Shown here piece after piece: positions 20,007 through 30,651 of a stretch of 64,000 bases of DNA. The notes below the pieces were generated by a model. That model searched no databases, was not told the DNA's origin, and was given only the letters and a program-made list of their open reading frames with translations. Each line of letters opens with the position of its first letter. Position 1 is the first letter of the stretch. This DNA comes from Carnegiea gigantea (lineage: Eukaryota > Streptophyta > Magnoliopsida > Caryophyllales > Cactaceae): positions 562,569 to 626,568 of the forward strand of contig JAKOGI010000178.1 of assembly GCA_029747015.1 (NCBI GenBank), given 5' to 3'. A program made the position numbers and the translations under genes.

Positions 20007-22422
20007 TGTAACAGCCCACGACCACCCGCCATCGAGGTATTGTCCGCTTTGGGCAGACGGGACGCTACCACCATCCCTGCCCTCACGGTTTTGTCCTCTT
20101 GGGGCAGGCGGGATGCTACTACCATCCCTGCCCTCAAAAGGCGCCTCGATGGGTTGAGGTTTCCCCACGCTTATAAGGCGTGGTTCGTTCTCCTCAACTC
20201 CCGATGTGGGATACCTTCATCCACCCCCCTCTCAGGGGCCCAGCGTCCTCGCTGGCACATCGGGTCGGGTCCATGGCTCTGATACCATTGTAACAGCCCA
20301 CGACCACCCGCCATCGAGGCATTGTCCGCTTTGGGCAGGCGGGACGCTACCACCATCCCTGCCCTCACGGTTTTGTCCTCAAAAGGCGCCTCGATGGGTT
20401 GAGGTTTCCCCACGCTTATAAGGCGTGGTTCGTTCTCCTCAACTCCCGATGTGGGATACCTTCATCCACCCCCTCTCAGGGGCCCAGCGTCCTCGCTGGC
20501 ACATGGGTCGGGTCCATGGCTCTGATACCATTGTAACAGCCCACGACCACCCGCCATCGAGGTATTGTCCGCTTTGGGCAGGCGGGACGCTACCACCATC
20601 CCTGCCCTCACGGTTTTGTCCTCTTGGGGCAGGCGGGACGCTACCACCATCCCTGCCCTCAAAAGGCGCCTCGATGGGTTGAGGTATCCCCACGCTTATA
20701 AGGCGTGGTTCGTTCTCCTCAACTCCCGATGTGGGATACCTTCATCGTGGGGATACCTCAACCCATCGAGGCGCCTTTTGAGGGCAGGGATGGTGGTAGC
20801 GTCCCGCCTGCCCAAGAGGACAAAACCGTGAGGGCAGGGATGGTGGTAGCGTCCCGCTTGCCCAAAGCAGACAATACTTTGATGGCGGGTGGTCGTGGGC
20901 TGTTACAGAGGTATAGAGCCATGGACCCGACTCGGTGTGCCAGCGAGGACGCTCCCGAGAGGGGGGTGGATGAAGGTAGTTCCCACATAAGCGGGAGTTC
21001 GAGAACGGGTGGTCGTGGGCTGTTACAATGGTATAAGCATGGACCCGACCCGATGTGCCAGCGAGGACCTCTGAGAGGGGGGTGGATGAAGGTATCCCAC
21101 ATCAGTTGAGGAGAACGAACCACGCCTTATAAGCGTGGGGAAACCTCAACCCATCGAGGCGCCTTTTGAGGGCAGGGATGGTGGTAGCGTCTCGCCTGCC
21201 CCAAGAGGACAAAACCGTGAGGGCAGGGATGGTGGTAGCATCCCGCCTGCCCAAAGCGGACAATACCTCGATGGCGGGTGGTCGTGGGCTGTTACAGTGG
21301 TATCAGAGCATGGACCCGACCCGATGTGCCAGCGAGGACGCTGGGCCCCTGAGAGGGGGTGGATGAAGGTATCCCACATCGGGAGTTGAGGAGAACGAAC
21401 CACGCCTTATAAGCGTGGGGAAACCTCAACCCATCGAGGCGCCTTTTGAGAGCAGGGATGGTGGTAGCATCCCGCCTGCCCCAAGAGGACAAAACCGTGA
21501 GGGCAGGGATGGTGGTAGCGTCCCGCCTGCCCAAAGCGGACAATACCTCGATGGCGGGTGGTCGTGGGCTGTTATAGTGGTATCAGAGCCATGGACCCGA
21601 CCCGATGTGCCAGCGAGGACGCTGGGCCCCTGAGAGGGGGGGTGGATGAAAGTATCCCACATCGGGAGTTGAGGAGAACGAACCACGCCTTATAAGCGTG
21701 GGGATACCTCAACCCATCGAGGCGCCTTTTGAGGGCAGGGATGGTGGTAGCGGCCCGCCTGCCCCAAGAGGACAAAACCGTGAGGGCAGGGATGGTGGTA
21801 GCGTCCCGCCTGCCCAAAGCTGACAATACCTCGATGGCGGGTGGTCGTGGGCTGTTACAGTGGTATCAGAGCCATGGACCCGACCCGGTACGCCAGCGAG
21901 GACGCTGGGCCCCTGAGAGGGGGTGGATGAAGGTATCCCACATAGGGAGTTGAGGAGAACGAACCACGCCTTATAAGCGTGGGGAAACCTCAACCCATCG
22001 AGGCGCCTTTTGAGGGCAGGGATGGTGGTAGCGTCCCGCCTGCCCCAAGAGGACAAAACCGTGAGGGCAGGGATGGTGGTAGCGTCCCGCTTGCCCAAAG
22101 CGGACAATACCTCGATGGCGGGTGGTCGTGGGCTGTTACAATGGTATCAGAGCCATGGACCCGACCCGATGTGCCAGCGAGGACGCTGGGCCCCTGAGAG
22201 GGGGGTGGATGAAGGTATCCCACATCGGGAGTTGAGGAGAACGAACCACGCCTTATAAGCGTGGGGAAACCTCAACCCATCGAGGCGCCTTTTGAGGGCA
22301 GGGATGGTGGTAGCGTCCCGCCTGCCCCAAGAGGGCAAAACCGTGAGGGCAGGGATGGTGGTAGCGTCCCGCCTGCCCAAAGCGGACAATACCTCGATGG
22401 CGGGTGGTCGTGGGCTGTTACA
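20007..22422. mobile_element. Inverted array of TRIM units (10 LTRs, 8 short interiors)
   Basis: A 213-bp LTR (TGAAGG...TGTTACA) alternates with interiors of 59-70 bp. Each interior begins with a TGGTATCAGAGCC-type primer site and ends with a polypurine tract related to TGAGAGGGGGTGGA. This is a terminal-repeat retrotransposon in miniature. Three LTRs lie on the minus strand (20007-20219, 20289-20464, 20532-20744) and seven on the plus strand (20747-20907, 20971-21027, 21087-21296, 21364-21576, 21647-21859, 21928-22140, 22210-22422). GAGAA flanks both sides (20002-20006 and 22423-22427). No protein is encoded; apparent open frames are repeat by-products. Confidence 0.93.
20747..20907 (+). repeat. 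TRIM LTR with missing 5' part at the head-to-head junction
   Basis: At 20744/20747 the intact 5' end of a minus-strand LTR meets a plus-strand LTR that lacks about its first 50 bases, including the TATA-like TTATAAG. Two bases (TC) separate them. This is the symmetry centre of the array. Confidence 0.88.
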
Positions 22423-22455
22423 GAGAACCTTCCAGAAGAAACACTCATTTCTTAA

Positions 22456-23715
22456 GACCTAGGTATATTCCTGCAGGACGAACAAGTAATTTTTCCTTCG
22501 AATTTGTCCCAAGGAAAACCACGACCTATGAAGAGATTGACCTTACCCCAATTAGTCAAGCTGGTTATATCTTAAACATTGATGGGGCTCATAATAGAGA
22601 AGAAATATTTAAGCACTGGAAAAGAGGAATGAATAGTGTCTTAAATTTAAATACTACATGGATTGCGGAAAACTTTCTAAATTATATCGAGCATAGTTTC
22701 TCCGGCACTGTAGTTGACTGGTATGATTCCTTAAGTGAAGATAGTAAAAATACTTTAAGAACGATGGACCAGCTGCTATGTTTAGAAGTCTGTGCAAAGA
22801 AATTGAACTGAATTCATAGCAGCTAAAATTGATTCTGAAGAAAAAGCACGAGAATGGCGAAGAAAAATTAACAACATAGAACTATAGGATACGAGATACT
22901 TAGAAAATTATATTGCAGAATTCAGTCAATATTATTACAAAATTAGGCATAATGAAACCAATCTTGACATGTTCTATGACAAATTACCATATCCTATAAA
23001 TTTTATAATTAATGAAAAATACATGGCATGGTTTGAACAAACATATGTTGTTGATACCATTGGTTCAAGAATTTCCTATTTGCGAAAATGGGTCAATGAA
23101 CAATGTCTTGATCTACAAAAGCAAAAGAAGATTAAGAAGCAGTTCTTGACTTGCTGGGATTCACCTCACCAATGGGGAAAAGAATCTGAGAAAAGAAGAA
23201 AAAGAAAATTCTATAAGAAAAAGAGTTTTAACAAGCAAAGAGGCAAAAAATATAGGAGAAAATATTACAACAAACCAAGTCCAAAAAAACGTAGATTTTT
23301 TAGAAAAGCTGCTTATTGCCCGGTAGGAAAAAATAACTGTAAGTGTTGGGCATGTGGAGAAGTAGGGCATTATGCTAACGAATGCAAAAACAAAAAGAAC
23401 AATAAACTTATAGAAACCTTGGGAAGCATAGATTATATTGAACTTAGTGAAGATGAGGCATTAGACCTAGCCCTAGGCAACGATAAAGGAATTGTTAAAA
23501 TTATAGAGGATAATGAATATGAAGAAAGTGATTATGAAAAAACTAGCCATATGATGGAAAGTTGCTCAATTAGCCTTGGTGATCTTCAAGGGGAAGAGTT
23601 TGTAGTAGACAATGATCATGAAGAAATCAAAGGAGATTGGGTTCCTCCCATAATCCAAAAGGACATGATCTATAAAAAAATCAATTTTTCAAATAAAAAG
23701 CAAATATGTATGTGA
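22456..23715 (+). pseudogene. EPRV-1 coat protein region
   Basis: The caulimovirid coat protein forms the capsid and binds nucleic acid. The first block (22456-22760) includes FSFEFVPRKTTTYEEIDLTP. A frame change near 22765 and a TAG near 22887 follow. From about 22890 the frame is open to 23715. It holds a strongly basic run (Lys/Arg-rich, 23185-23310) and the zinc knuckle CWACGEVGHYANEC at 23344-23385, the family hallmark, then an acidic C-terminal tail. No start codon is found at the position where EPRV-2 has ATG. The next ORF begins one base after the stop. Confidence 0.9.
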
Positions 23716-23716
23716 A

Positions 23717-24472
23717 ATGATGGAAGGAGATCTTGAAATAAAGGATTGTGAGTATGACGTTGGAGAAGTTAATCTTATTAATTGGGAGAATATCCTTAAA
23801 TATAACAAAGGTAGAAAGTATAGGTGTATCCATGTTGGAAGCATTCAAGTTCAAATCACTCCATTACAATATTATGGTAAAGATACTGATCTTTACGTTT
23901 TACTCTGTGATATTAGGCATACCAAATTTAATAATCAGATAATCACAGGGATAAAAACCAATTTATGCAATGGGTCAGTAGGTTTCAACCGTCGACCTGG
24001 ATATTATGTGAGTTTAAAAGATGAATTTGCTAAAAACTTCTTATCCCTTAAGGTAAAAATAGTTGGGATGGATATGAAGAGAGGAGGATATCCTTTAAGG
24101 ATATTTTGGACAATTATCTACAAACTAGATAATATAATAGATCCTAAGACTAAGGTAACAATGATAGAAGCAGAGAACTTTGAAAATCCTACCCCCATAC
24201 AAAAGATCCAGAGGATCAAATCCAATCCACAAGAAATAAAAATAGATCGTTCATAGATATCTAGTTTTACCAATCCTACCAAAATCAATAAGAAAAATAT
24301 AATAAAAATTGATGAGGAAAAAAAAATCACCATTAAACCCCAATTATTAAGAAGTATGCGCACAAGGTCAGATTGGGGAGAAGGATCTTCATCCGCTAAA
24401 GAAGAGCTTAAAGAAGATGACACTATAAGCATAGCCAGTGAAATGAGTAGAATGAGTTTTAAGGCGGCATAA
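23717..24472 (+). pseudogene. EPRV-1 movement protein
   Basis: Movement proteins of the 30K family widen plasmodesmata for cell-to-cell spread. The frame from ATG 23717 contains CIHVGSIQVQITPLQYYGKD and LYVLLCDIRH, which fit the 30K core, and a later NRRPGYYVSLKD. A TAG at 24254-24256 cuts it; the same frame then runs on to TAA at 24470-24472. It follows the coat protein with one base between them, suggesting coupled translation in the ancestor. Confidence 0.82.
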
Positions 24473-25129
24473 CCAAGCCTAAATCGATTAACAAGTCCAG
24501 ATAAGAAGGTCATTGGATACAAAACAAGAACTCTTAGCAAACCTATTTATGAGGATGAATTAGTTAAAAATATGACTATGGAAATATCCTACGAGGCTAC
24601 TAATACAAACCCTAATAGCATCTACATACCAATAAAGGCGTGTTTAGAGGGATATAATAAATATGAACTGTGCACTTACATAAATAGTGGTTGTTCTGTA
24701 TGCTTTAGAAAATGAACACTATTTCCTGAGTTTATGCGGAAAAGAGCTAAAAATCCATTACAAGTAAAAATAGCTGATAATAGTGTTATGAGCCACAATG
24801 AAGCCATAGAAGGGTTATCAATAGAATTAGGAGGAGTCCAATGCATTATACCAGTTTTATGGGCTACTGATCAATCCTCTCATGATATGATTATTGGAAA
24901 TAATTTTCAAAGATTATATTCTCCGTGCACCCAGACCATAAACCAAATAATATTTACGATTAATGGTCATTCAATCCCTATTAAAAGATTAAGTAAGGCT
25001 TACACTCATCAAAAAATTGAATTTACACGCAACCAGCGTGGTAAGAAGGTAATGCCTGCACAACGTGAAGTAGCACTAACAATCTCATTACTCGAGTTAT
25101 CTGTTAAAGAGCAGATAATCGAACAATAA
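24473..25129 (+). pseudogene. EPRV-1 aspartic protease region
   Basis: This region processes the viral polyprotein. The active-site area reads YINSGCSVCF. The catalytic Asp is replaced by Asn (codon 24683-24685) and the usual Thr by Ser. A TGA follows shortly after (near 24713). The downstream part, open from 24734 to 25129, includes DMIIGNNFQRLYSP, which corresponds to the second conserved protease block before RT. The copy is inactive by both the residue change and the stop. Confidence 0.85.
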
Positions 25130-25930
25130 GAAAAATTATGGAAAGAACTCTATTCTGACAATCCTCTGAAATTTTGGGATAAAGACAAAACATTTGTTAA
25201 AATCACTTTATTAAATCCCAACACTATCATCCGAGTTAAACAAATGGTGTATACCGACCAGGACATTCAAGAGTTTAATAAACGAATCAAAGAACTTCTA
25301 GATAAAGGATTAATTAGAAACAGTAAGAGTCCTCACACCAGTCCCTCTTTCATGGTAAGAAATCATGCTGAGGAAAAAAGAGGAAAAGCCGGAATGGTAA
25401 TCAACTACAAAAAGTTTAATGATAACACTGTCTTTTATGGTTATTACATTCCTAACAAAACAGTCCTTTTCAACAGAATTCAAGGAGCCTCTTAGTTCTC
25501 GAAATTGGATTGCCAGAACGGGTATTGGCAGATAAAAATGGAAGAGGAAAGTATTTCTTTAACTACATTTAGTGCCCCACAAGGAGATCATGAATGGATA
25601 GTAATGCCATTTGGTCTTAAAAATGCACCTCAAATATTTCAGAGAAGAATGGACAACATCTTCAAAGACCTTAATCATTGTTGTCTAGTTTATATTGATG
25701 ATATCCTTATCTTTTCTAAAACCATAGAGCAACATAAAAATGATGTTCTCGCTGTCACCCAAAGATGTATTGATCACGGTATTATACTTGGTAAAAACAA
25801 GTGCATTTATGCTCAATAAGAAATCGAGTTTTTAGGTCTAGAAATAAAAGATGGACAGATTATTCTACATAAACATATTCTGGAAAAAATAGAAAATTTT
25901 CCTAAAAAAATTGAAGATAGGAAGTAATTA
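25130..25930 (+). pseudogene. EPRV-1 reverse transcriptase
   Basis: RT copies the pregenomic RNA. Visible blocks are LLDKGLIRNSKSPHTSPSF, GKAGMVINYKKFND, then after a TAG near 25494 LDCQNGYWQIKM, FGLKNAPQIFQRRMD and the catalytic box YIDD at 25691-25702. The frame stops at 25817-25819 and continues as EIEFLGLEIKDG-like sequence. Residues of the catalytic motif are intact. Block order fits Caulimoviridae rather than LTR retroelements. Confidence 0.93.
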
Positions 25931-26548
25931 GAAAGGTTTCTAGAGTGTCTTCCTTATGCTTCTGATTTCATTAAAGATTTGGCTAAACTAAGAAAATCAT
26001 TACAGCAAAAACTTAAGAAAGATGTTAGCTGGACGTGGACTATTAATAATACAAAGATTGTGCAAAATTTCAAGGAGATGTGTAAAAATCTTCTCGTCCT
26101 CAACTTGCCTAACGAAGAAGATGATTTAATTCTTGAGACAGATGCCAGCAATGAGCACTGAAGTGCGGTGCTCAAAATCAAAGAAGGAGAAAAAGTTTGT
26201 AAATATTGCAGTGGAAGCTTTAATAAAGCAGAATGCAACTATCCCACGATGGAAAAAGAAATTCTTGCAGTCATAAGGGGAATTGAAAAATTGTTAATCT
26301 TTTTAGTCCCTAAACCTTTTCTCATTTGAACTGATTGCAAAGGAATACTCGGTTTTGTGAAAAAGAATTTATCAAATATGCAAGCGCAAGGGCGACTCCT
26401 GCGTTGGCAATTATGGTTTAATCAGTTTTCCTTCTCTATTAAATATATACAGGGATCGAAGAACTCTCTGGTAGATAGTCTAACTCAAGAACTTGCGAAT
26501 GGTGATCATCAAAGCCGACCTCCTGCCAGAAAAGGAGGAAATCCTTAA
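25931..26548 (+). pseudogene. EPRV-1 RNase H
   Basis: RNase H1-type motifs are present: LETDASNEH followed by TGA (near 26161), then YPTMEKEILAVIRGIEK, an LI-TDCKG-like block preceded by another TGA (near 26328), and RLLRWQLWFNQFSFSIKYI, ending GSKNSLVDSLTQE. This is the normal C-terminus of the caulimovirid pol. The next ORF begins inside it at 26499 in another frame. Confidence 0.92.
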
Positions 26549-27590
26549 TGAAATGCCACTTCTACTAGAACGGGTTACACCTTTTAGTAAAGTCCTTATT
26601 GATAACCTGGAATTCCATACAAAAAGTAGATCACACTTTGGTCTGCTTTCTACTACCTAACTAATAGCTCAAAGATTTTCCCTTCTAGAATTACAAATTA
26701 GCTATCTTCAATGTCCTTATGATATCCAAGAAAAAATAAGTTCTCATATCCAAGAAAAATGGTTCGAGGAATGGTATGCAGCCTACGTCGATTTTTATCA
26801 TCATTATTCCTATGATATTTGGGAATCTTGGAGCACAACGATCTATTTTCCCGACAAATCTGGAGTCGTTGGCGTTTGTTTCCCAACCAATTCAATATCC
26901 CCCCGAGATCCTGTCTTCAAAGCCTGGACATATGGGATGGTTCTTTACTTCTCAGAAGTCCCAGATCCTAATTTTTTATTTTTCTTAACCTTAACTAAGT
27001 TCCAGCAATACATGTTCAAAAGGTTCCATTGGATTCTTAAATCTCTTGAGGGACCAACAAAAATTCCAATTCGCAGATACTTAACTTTGGAGGTTTATAG
27101 CGCCCTAATTGAATATGAAAATGGAAAAGTCAAACCAGCCCATTATCTTGTCCAAATGGTTGATTGTGATGATCCCATTGATTAACGACAAAATTGGATT
27201 CATGGAGATCTGGTACATATAGTTACTGATCCTGCATTAGCAAGGGCTATTGGGTTTTTTAACATTTATCATCAATGTTGGGCATTGATTGAAAAAAGAA
27301 AAACACTAATACATTGTGGAAACACTACTTTTGCCTATGGTAACGAATTCAATGACCACATGGAAGTGGACGGTGCAGAATCAGAAGATATTTTCGATTA
27401 TCTCTTTGATATCGGAGTTAGAAAATTCTTATCAGAAGAAGGAAAGAAATATCTCCTTGAGTTGTTTGAAGAATATGATCCAGAGCATCTTAACCAGATT
27501 AATGAAGATTTTGATGATTATCCAGATAATGATGATCTGGAAAATATAATTGAAGATGAAGATATGCAGAATCTCAATAATAATGACTAG
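26499..27590 (+). pseudogene. EPRV-1 ORF4 (position of the transactivator/inclusion-body protein)
   Basis: A single reading frame of about 363 codons runs from ATG 26499, overlapping the RNase H end, to TAG at 27588-27590. Two in-frame TAA stops lie at 26658-26660 and 27183-27185. Its middle is aromatic and Trp-rich (WFEEWYAAYVDFYHHYSYD, LTKFQQYMFKRFHW). The last 60 residues are very acidic. In related viruses this slot holds the translation transactivator, but I cannot see decisive TAV motifs, so that identity is by position only. Confidence 0.65.
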
Positions 27591-27599
27591 TCTTGTCAT

Positions 27600-27800
27600 C
27601 ATTAAAAGTTCTGAAAAGGCTGCCCCATTATTGTACTATTTTGACAAGTGTCCGGTCTGTACAATAAAGTGTATATTATGGCCATCAGTTTACTGTTGGC
27701 AACTGTAGCCATGTGAAAAATCTGTAGCCATTAGGGCATCCTATGTACTCCCATCCCCTCTATAAATAGAGAGGTCCAGAGCTGAGAAGGGACAGAGTCA
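27600..27800 (+). promoter_or_regulatory. EPRV-1 pregenomic RNA promoter
   Basis: A TATA box (TATAAATAG) lies at 27761-27769, after the last ORF, where caulimovirids place their main promoter. Upstream, CTGTAGCCAT occurs twice, at 27703-27712 and 27722-27731, as an enhancer-like direct repeat. Transcription would be expected to begin about 25-30 bp after the TATA box. Activity is inference. Confidence 0.7.
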
Positions 27801-28570
27801 TTTGAGCATTTTTGAGCAAATGAGAAGTTGGGTTTCTCCATTTCTCTATGAATAAGCATCTCTAATGATCTTAGCTTAAGTTTTCTCTTCAAGCTTTCCA
27901 TTGTAATATTTCCACTTTCAAACTCTTAGTAAAAGAATTTTTCTAGTAGGGAACGTTATCCAATTGAATCTTATGTCCTAAATGTTATAAATTCTTGATT
28001 AAAGTTCCACTATCCTTGAAAAAGAATAAAAACTTGATTAGTGACTACGGTTTGAGGTAGGAAACGAAACAAATCCGTGCTGTGCCTGATCTAAGGAAGG
28101 TGGGGTTGAGATTAGCAATCTTTGTAAACCGAAAGTTAGAGGAACGCCGGAGTCCAGCGCCAACTACGTTCAAGTAACGGTCGAAACTCTCTAATTAAGT
28201 TTTAATCACTTTGCTAAGCATGGCGGGCCTATAACCACAGAAATTATAATATATAGGATATAAGTAGTAGATTGTGATAACTAGTACCAGTAAAGTTATT
28301 ATAAGAAGTTAAATCAGTTAAAACAAGCATATTTCCTGAAAAAACCCCCTAAAAATAGCTTATTTACACGTTTTTACTATTCCAGGGACTATTCTGCAAA
28401 TTCTAAAAAGTTCAGGGACTAAGTTGTAAAGAAAAACTTCGACCAGTAACTATTTCAAAAAATATCGTCCCCTATTAATAGTTTACCAACAATAGTAGGC
28501 ACTTTGAAATATATTATAAAAACTTTGACCCCTAATAATTATTTCCAGAGAATTAAGGTACCCCACAGTC
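27801..28570 (+). other. EPRV-1 leader region
   Basis: This non-coding stretch follows the promoter and should correspond to the pregenomic RNA leader. It contains GC-richer blocks (28120-28180) with potential to pair, and ends in sequence resembling the area before the primer site (for example GGTACCCCAC near 28557, compared with 18941-18950). This suggests terminal redundancy of the circular viral genome at integration. No coding region. Confidence 0.6.
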
Positions 28571-29861
28571 ACAAATTGCTTAATAGATAAGGAAAACATA
28601 GCACGCTTAGAATTGAGAAATTATAAGGAGAAATGCTCTCTCTCTCTTCAAAAGAAACTAGTGAGTGGTGCCCGGGCAAGCCACGGGCTAAGGCTATCAT
28701 ATAAAATTAATTAAGTACTAATTTTTTTGTGTGTGTTCATTTTAATAGTTTAATAAAATCTTAGACAAATCTTCTTTGCAAAAGTAATTCAGTTAATGGT
28801 TGCCAACGATCTCATCCATAACGAAATACATGGCATCATATAAGATTGATTAAGTACTATGTTTTGTGTTCATTTTAATAGTTTTATGAATTTTAGACAT
28901 GTCTTTTATATAAACTTTCTTTTAGAAAAAATTGTTTAATGGTTCCCAAGGATATCGTTCGTAACGAAATACATCCGTATTGCTTATAAGTACATGTTCT
29001 TCTATAATGTTTACTCTTAAATACTAATATTAAAAAAATAAAAAATTAAATTTGTTAACCTCGTATAAATTATGATCTTGTATAAATCACATGTTCTTAA
29101 AATGCTAATTTTGTAGCAACAACATAAATTTGACTAAGTATTGTAGAATTATGCAATATCTGGTCTAACTCAAATGTTAATCCAAATTTGATCATTGAAA
29201 TATAGTTAAAATTTAAAGTGCACTTAAACATTGATAAATCAGAACGCCTAAAAAATTTTTCATTTAAACTCACTAATTCCTCATCAATAGATTAATCAAT
29301 ATAATAATCATTTTCACGAACTTGCTTTTTATTGGATATATTTATTTGTCTAACTATGACTTTGAATTCTAAACATAATTTATTCATGTAAATATGATGG
29401 AAACTAAATATATAACTTGCCAAAAAAATTAATTAATCATCACTCATCTAAAAACTAGTTGATCATCACCCATTAACAAAAAGGCCAAATATAATTTTGT
29501 ATGCCTACCTTCAGCTCACATAAAAATCACCAATAATTATTTTTGACTCTTTGTATGCAACAACAAATATGACCCATTATTTTATTCTTTTGGTTGATTG
29601 AGTGATTCCTAATTTATGTGCCATGTGAGTTCAATTCAAAAGAGATAAACATGTAGAAGAAAGGGAAAATTATAGAAGTAATGGGGCAACCAAAAATAAG
29701 GCCTATACAATTATGATTTTTTTTTAAAAAAGGAAAGCACACATTTTTGCAAGAAATGTAAGTAATACAATCTAGGCAATCCTTCTCGCAAGGGATCTCC
29801 CTAAATTATCCTCAAAGAGGGTATAGTGAAAATCTCTATGTGAGACCCGATTCTACACAAT
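28571..29861. other. AT-rich spacer with a 139-bp tandem duplication
   Basis: There is no coding region on either strand. Two tandem units with 139-bp period begin near 28696 and 28835 (shared ATCATATAA, TTAAGTACT, GTTCATTTTAATAGTTT and AACGAAATACAT). A GGTGCCCGGGCAAGCCACGG stretch precedes them at about 28667-28686, possibly the GC-rich end of a short transposable element. The right end of this spacer is the left breakpoint of the large palindrome. Confidence 0.6.
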
Positions 29862-30199
29862 TGGGTAGGCACCACGAGGTGTTTGTGGAGGTTCTAAAAA
29901 CCTATTGCTGGCTTTTTCTTCTCTATTATTTTTATTGCTTTTTTTTATAGTTTAATTGATTTTCTAGTGGAGGTTCTAAATAGCAAAAGCACAAAATACA
30001 GCAAAAAAAGAACATAAAAAGGGGAAAGAAAGACAAACACTTGGATTGCCTCACAAGAAGCGCTCGTTTAAGGTCGGGAGCTCAACCTTTCTTCTATTCT
30101 GGTTCAAGTTTAATGAAAGTGTGGGTATTGGACTCCCCCAACACATGTGTTTCATTTTTATCGTAAACCACAAAATTGTAAGTCTTTTAGCTGAAGGTA

Positions 30200-30640
30200 T
30201 CACCTCAAATACTTAGGTTGGAGGTCCTTCTTCATCATCAAATTGCGGCAAAGCACACTATCAGCATACAAAACAATTCGATATCGTGCTCCATCAGACA
30301 GGCCACTATCTTCATACTAAATCCCAAGATCAAAATCCAAATCAGCTCCTTCCATAGGAGGAAAAATAAGAACTAATTTAGCGAACCTAAAGTAGTCACT
30401 TTTGGAAGACTCATTAGAATCATAGGTCTCAACCTCAAGTATGCTAGGTGGTATCGGAGCAGTAAATTCCACCTTAACATAACCTTGGTCGAGATCCTCA
30501 GTTAAAACCCAATCAAAATGAAAAGGGCCAAGACGACCCCATTCATCCTCCATTCAATTTCAGAAGAAAGGGAAACTACATCAAAAAGGAAAGAATTGGA
30601 GGAAACAATTTTGTCTTCCATAAAACAAAATACAGCATAA
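30200..30640 (-). pseudogene. Athila-like post-protease region, left arm
   Basis: On the minus strand a stretch of 78 codons (30553-30317) starts with MEDEWGRLGPFHFDWVLTED, followed by acidic and aromatic residues. It matches the right-arm region 37829-38065. I do not recognise a domain; RT blocks expected after an Athila protease are absent. Confidence 0.55.
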
Positions 30641-30651
30641 CACCCCCTACT

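Larger units (their letters stand above)
18925..28570 (+). mobile_element. EPRV-1: near genome-length endogenous caulimovirid pararetrovirus
   Basis: The segment has the parts of a caulimovirid genome: tRNA-Met primer site (19185-19197), three small ORFs, coat protein with zinc knuckle, 30K-type movement protein, protease, RT, RNase H, a further ORF, then a promoter and leader. Without the TRIM insertion the length from primer site to leader end is about 7 kb, close to a whole genome of the family. Coat protein before movement protein fits the arrangement of cavemovirus and solendovirus relatives (family knowledge). Every long ORF is broken. Both outer ends are approximate. Confidence 0.88.

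Noticed and set aside
20007..22422. CRISPR-like or tandem-repeat protein genes in the regular 213/69-bp array, with many open frames on both strands
   Set aside because: The units have TG/CA ends, primer sites and polypurine tracts of a TRIM. The open frames exist on both strands at once and mirror the repeat, so they are by-products.
24118..24540. A 140-codon hydrophobic minus-strand frame resembling a membrane protein
   Set aside because: It is antisense to the movement protein and its C-terminal extension; A/T-rich viral sense sequence gives a Leu/Ile-rich antisense frame.
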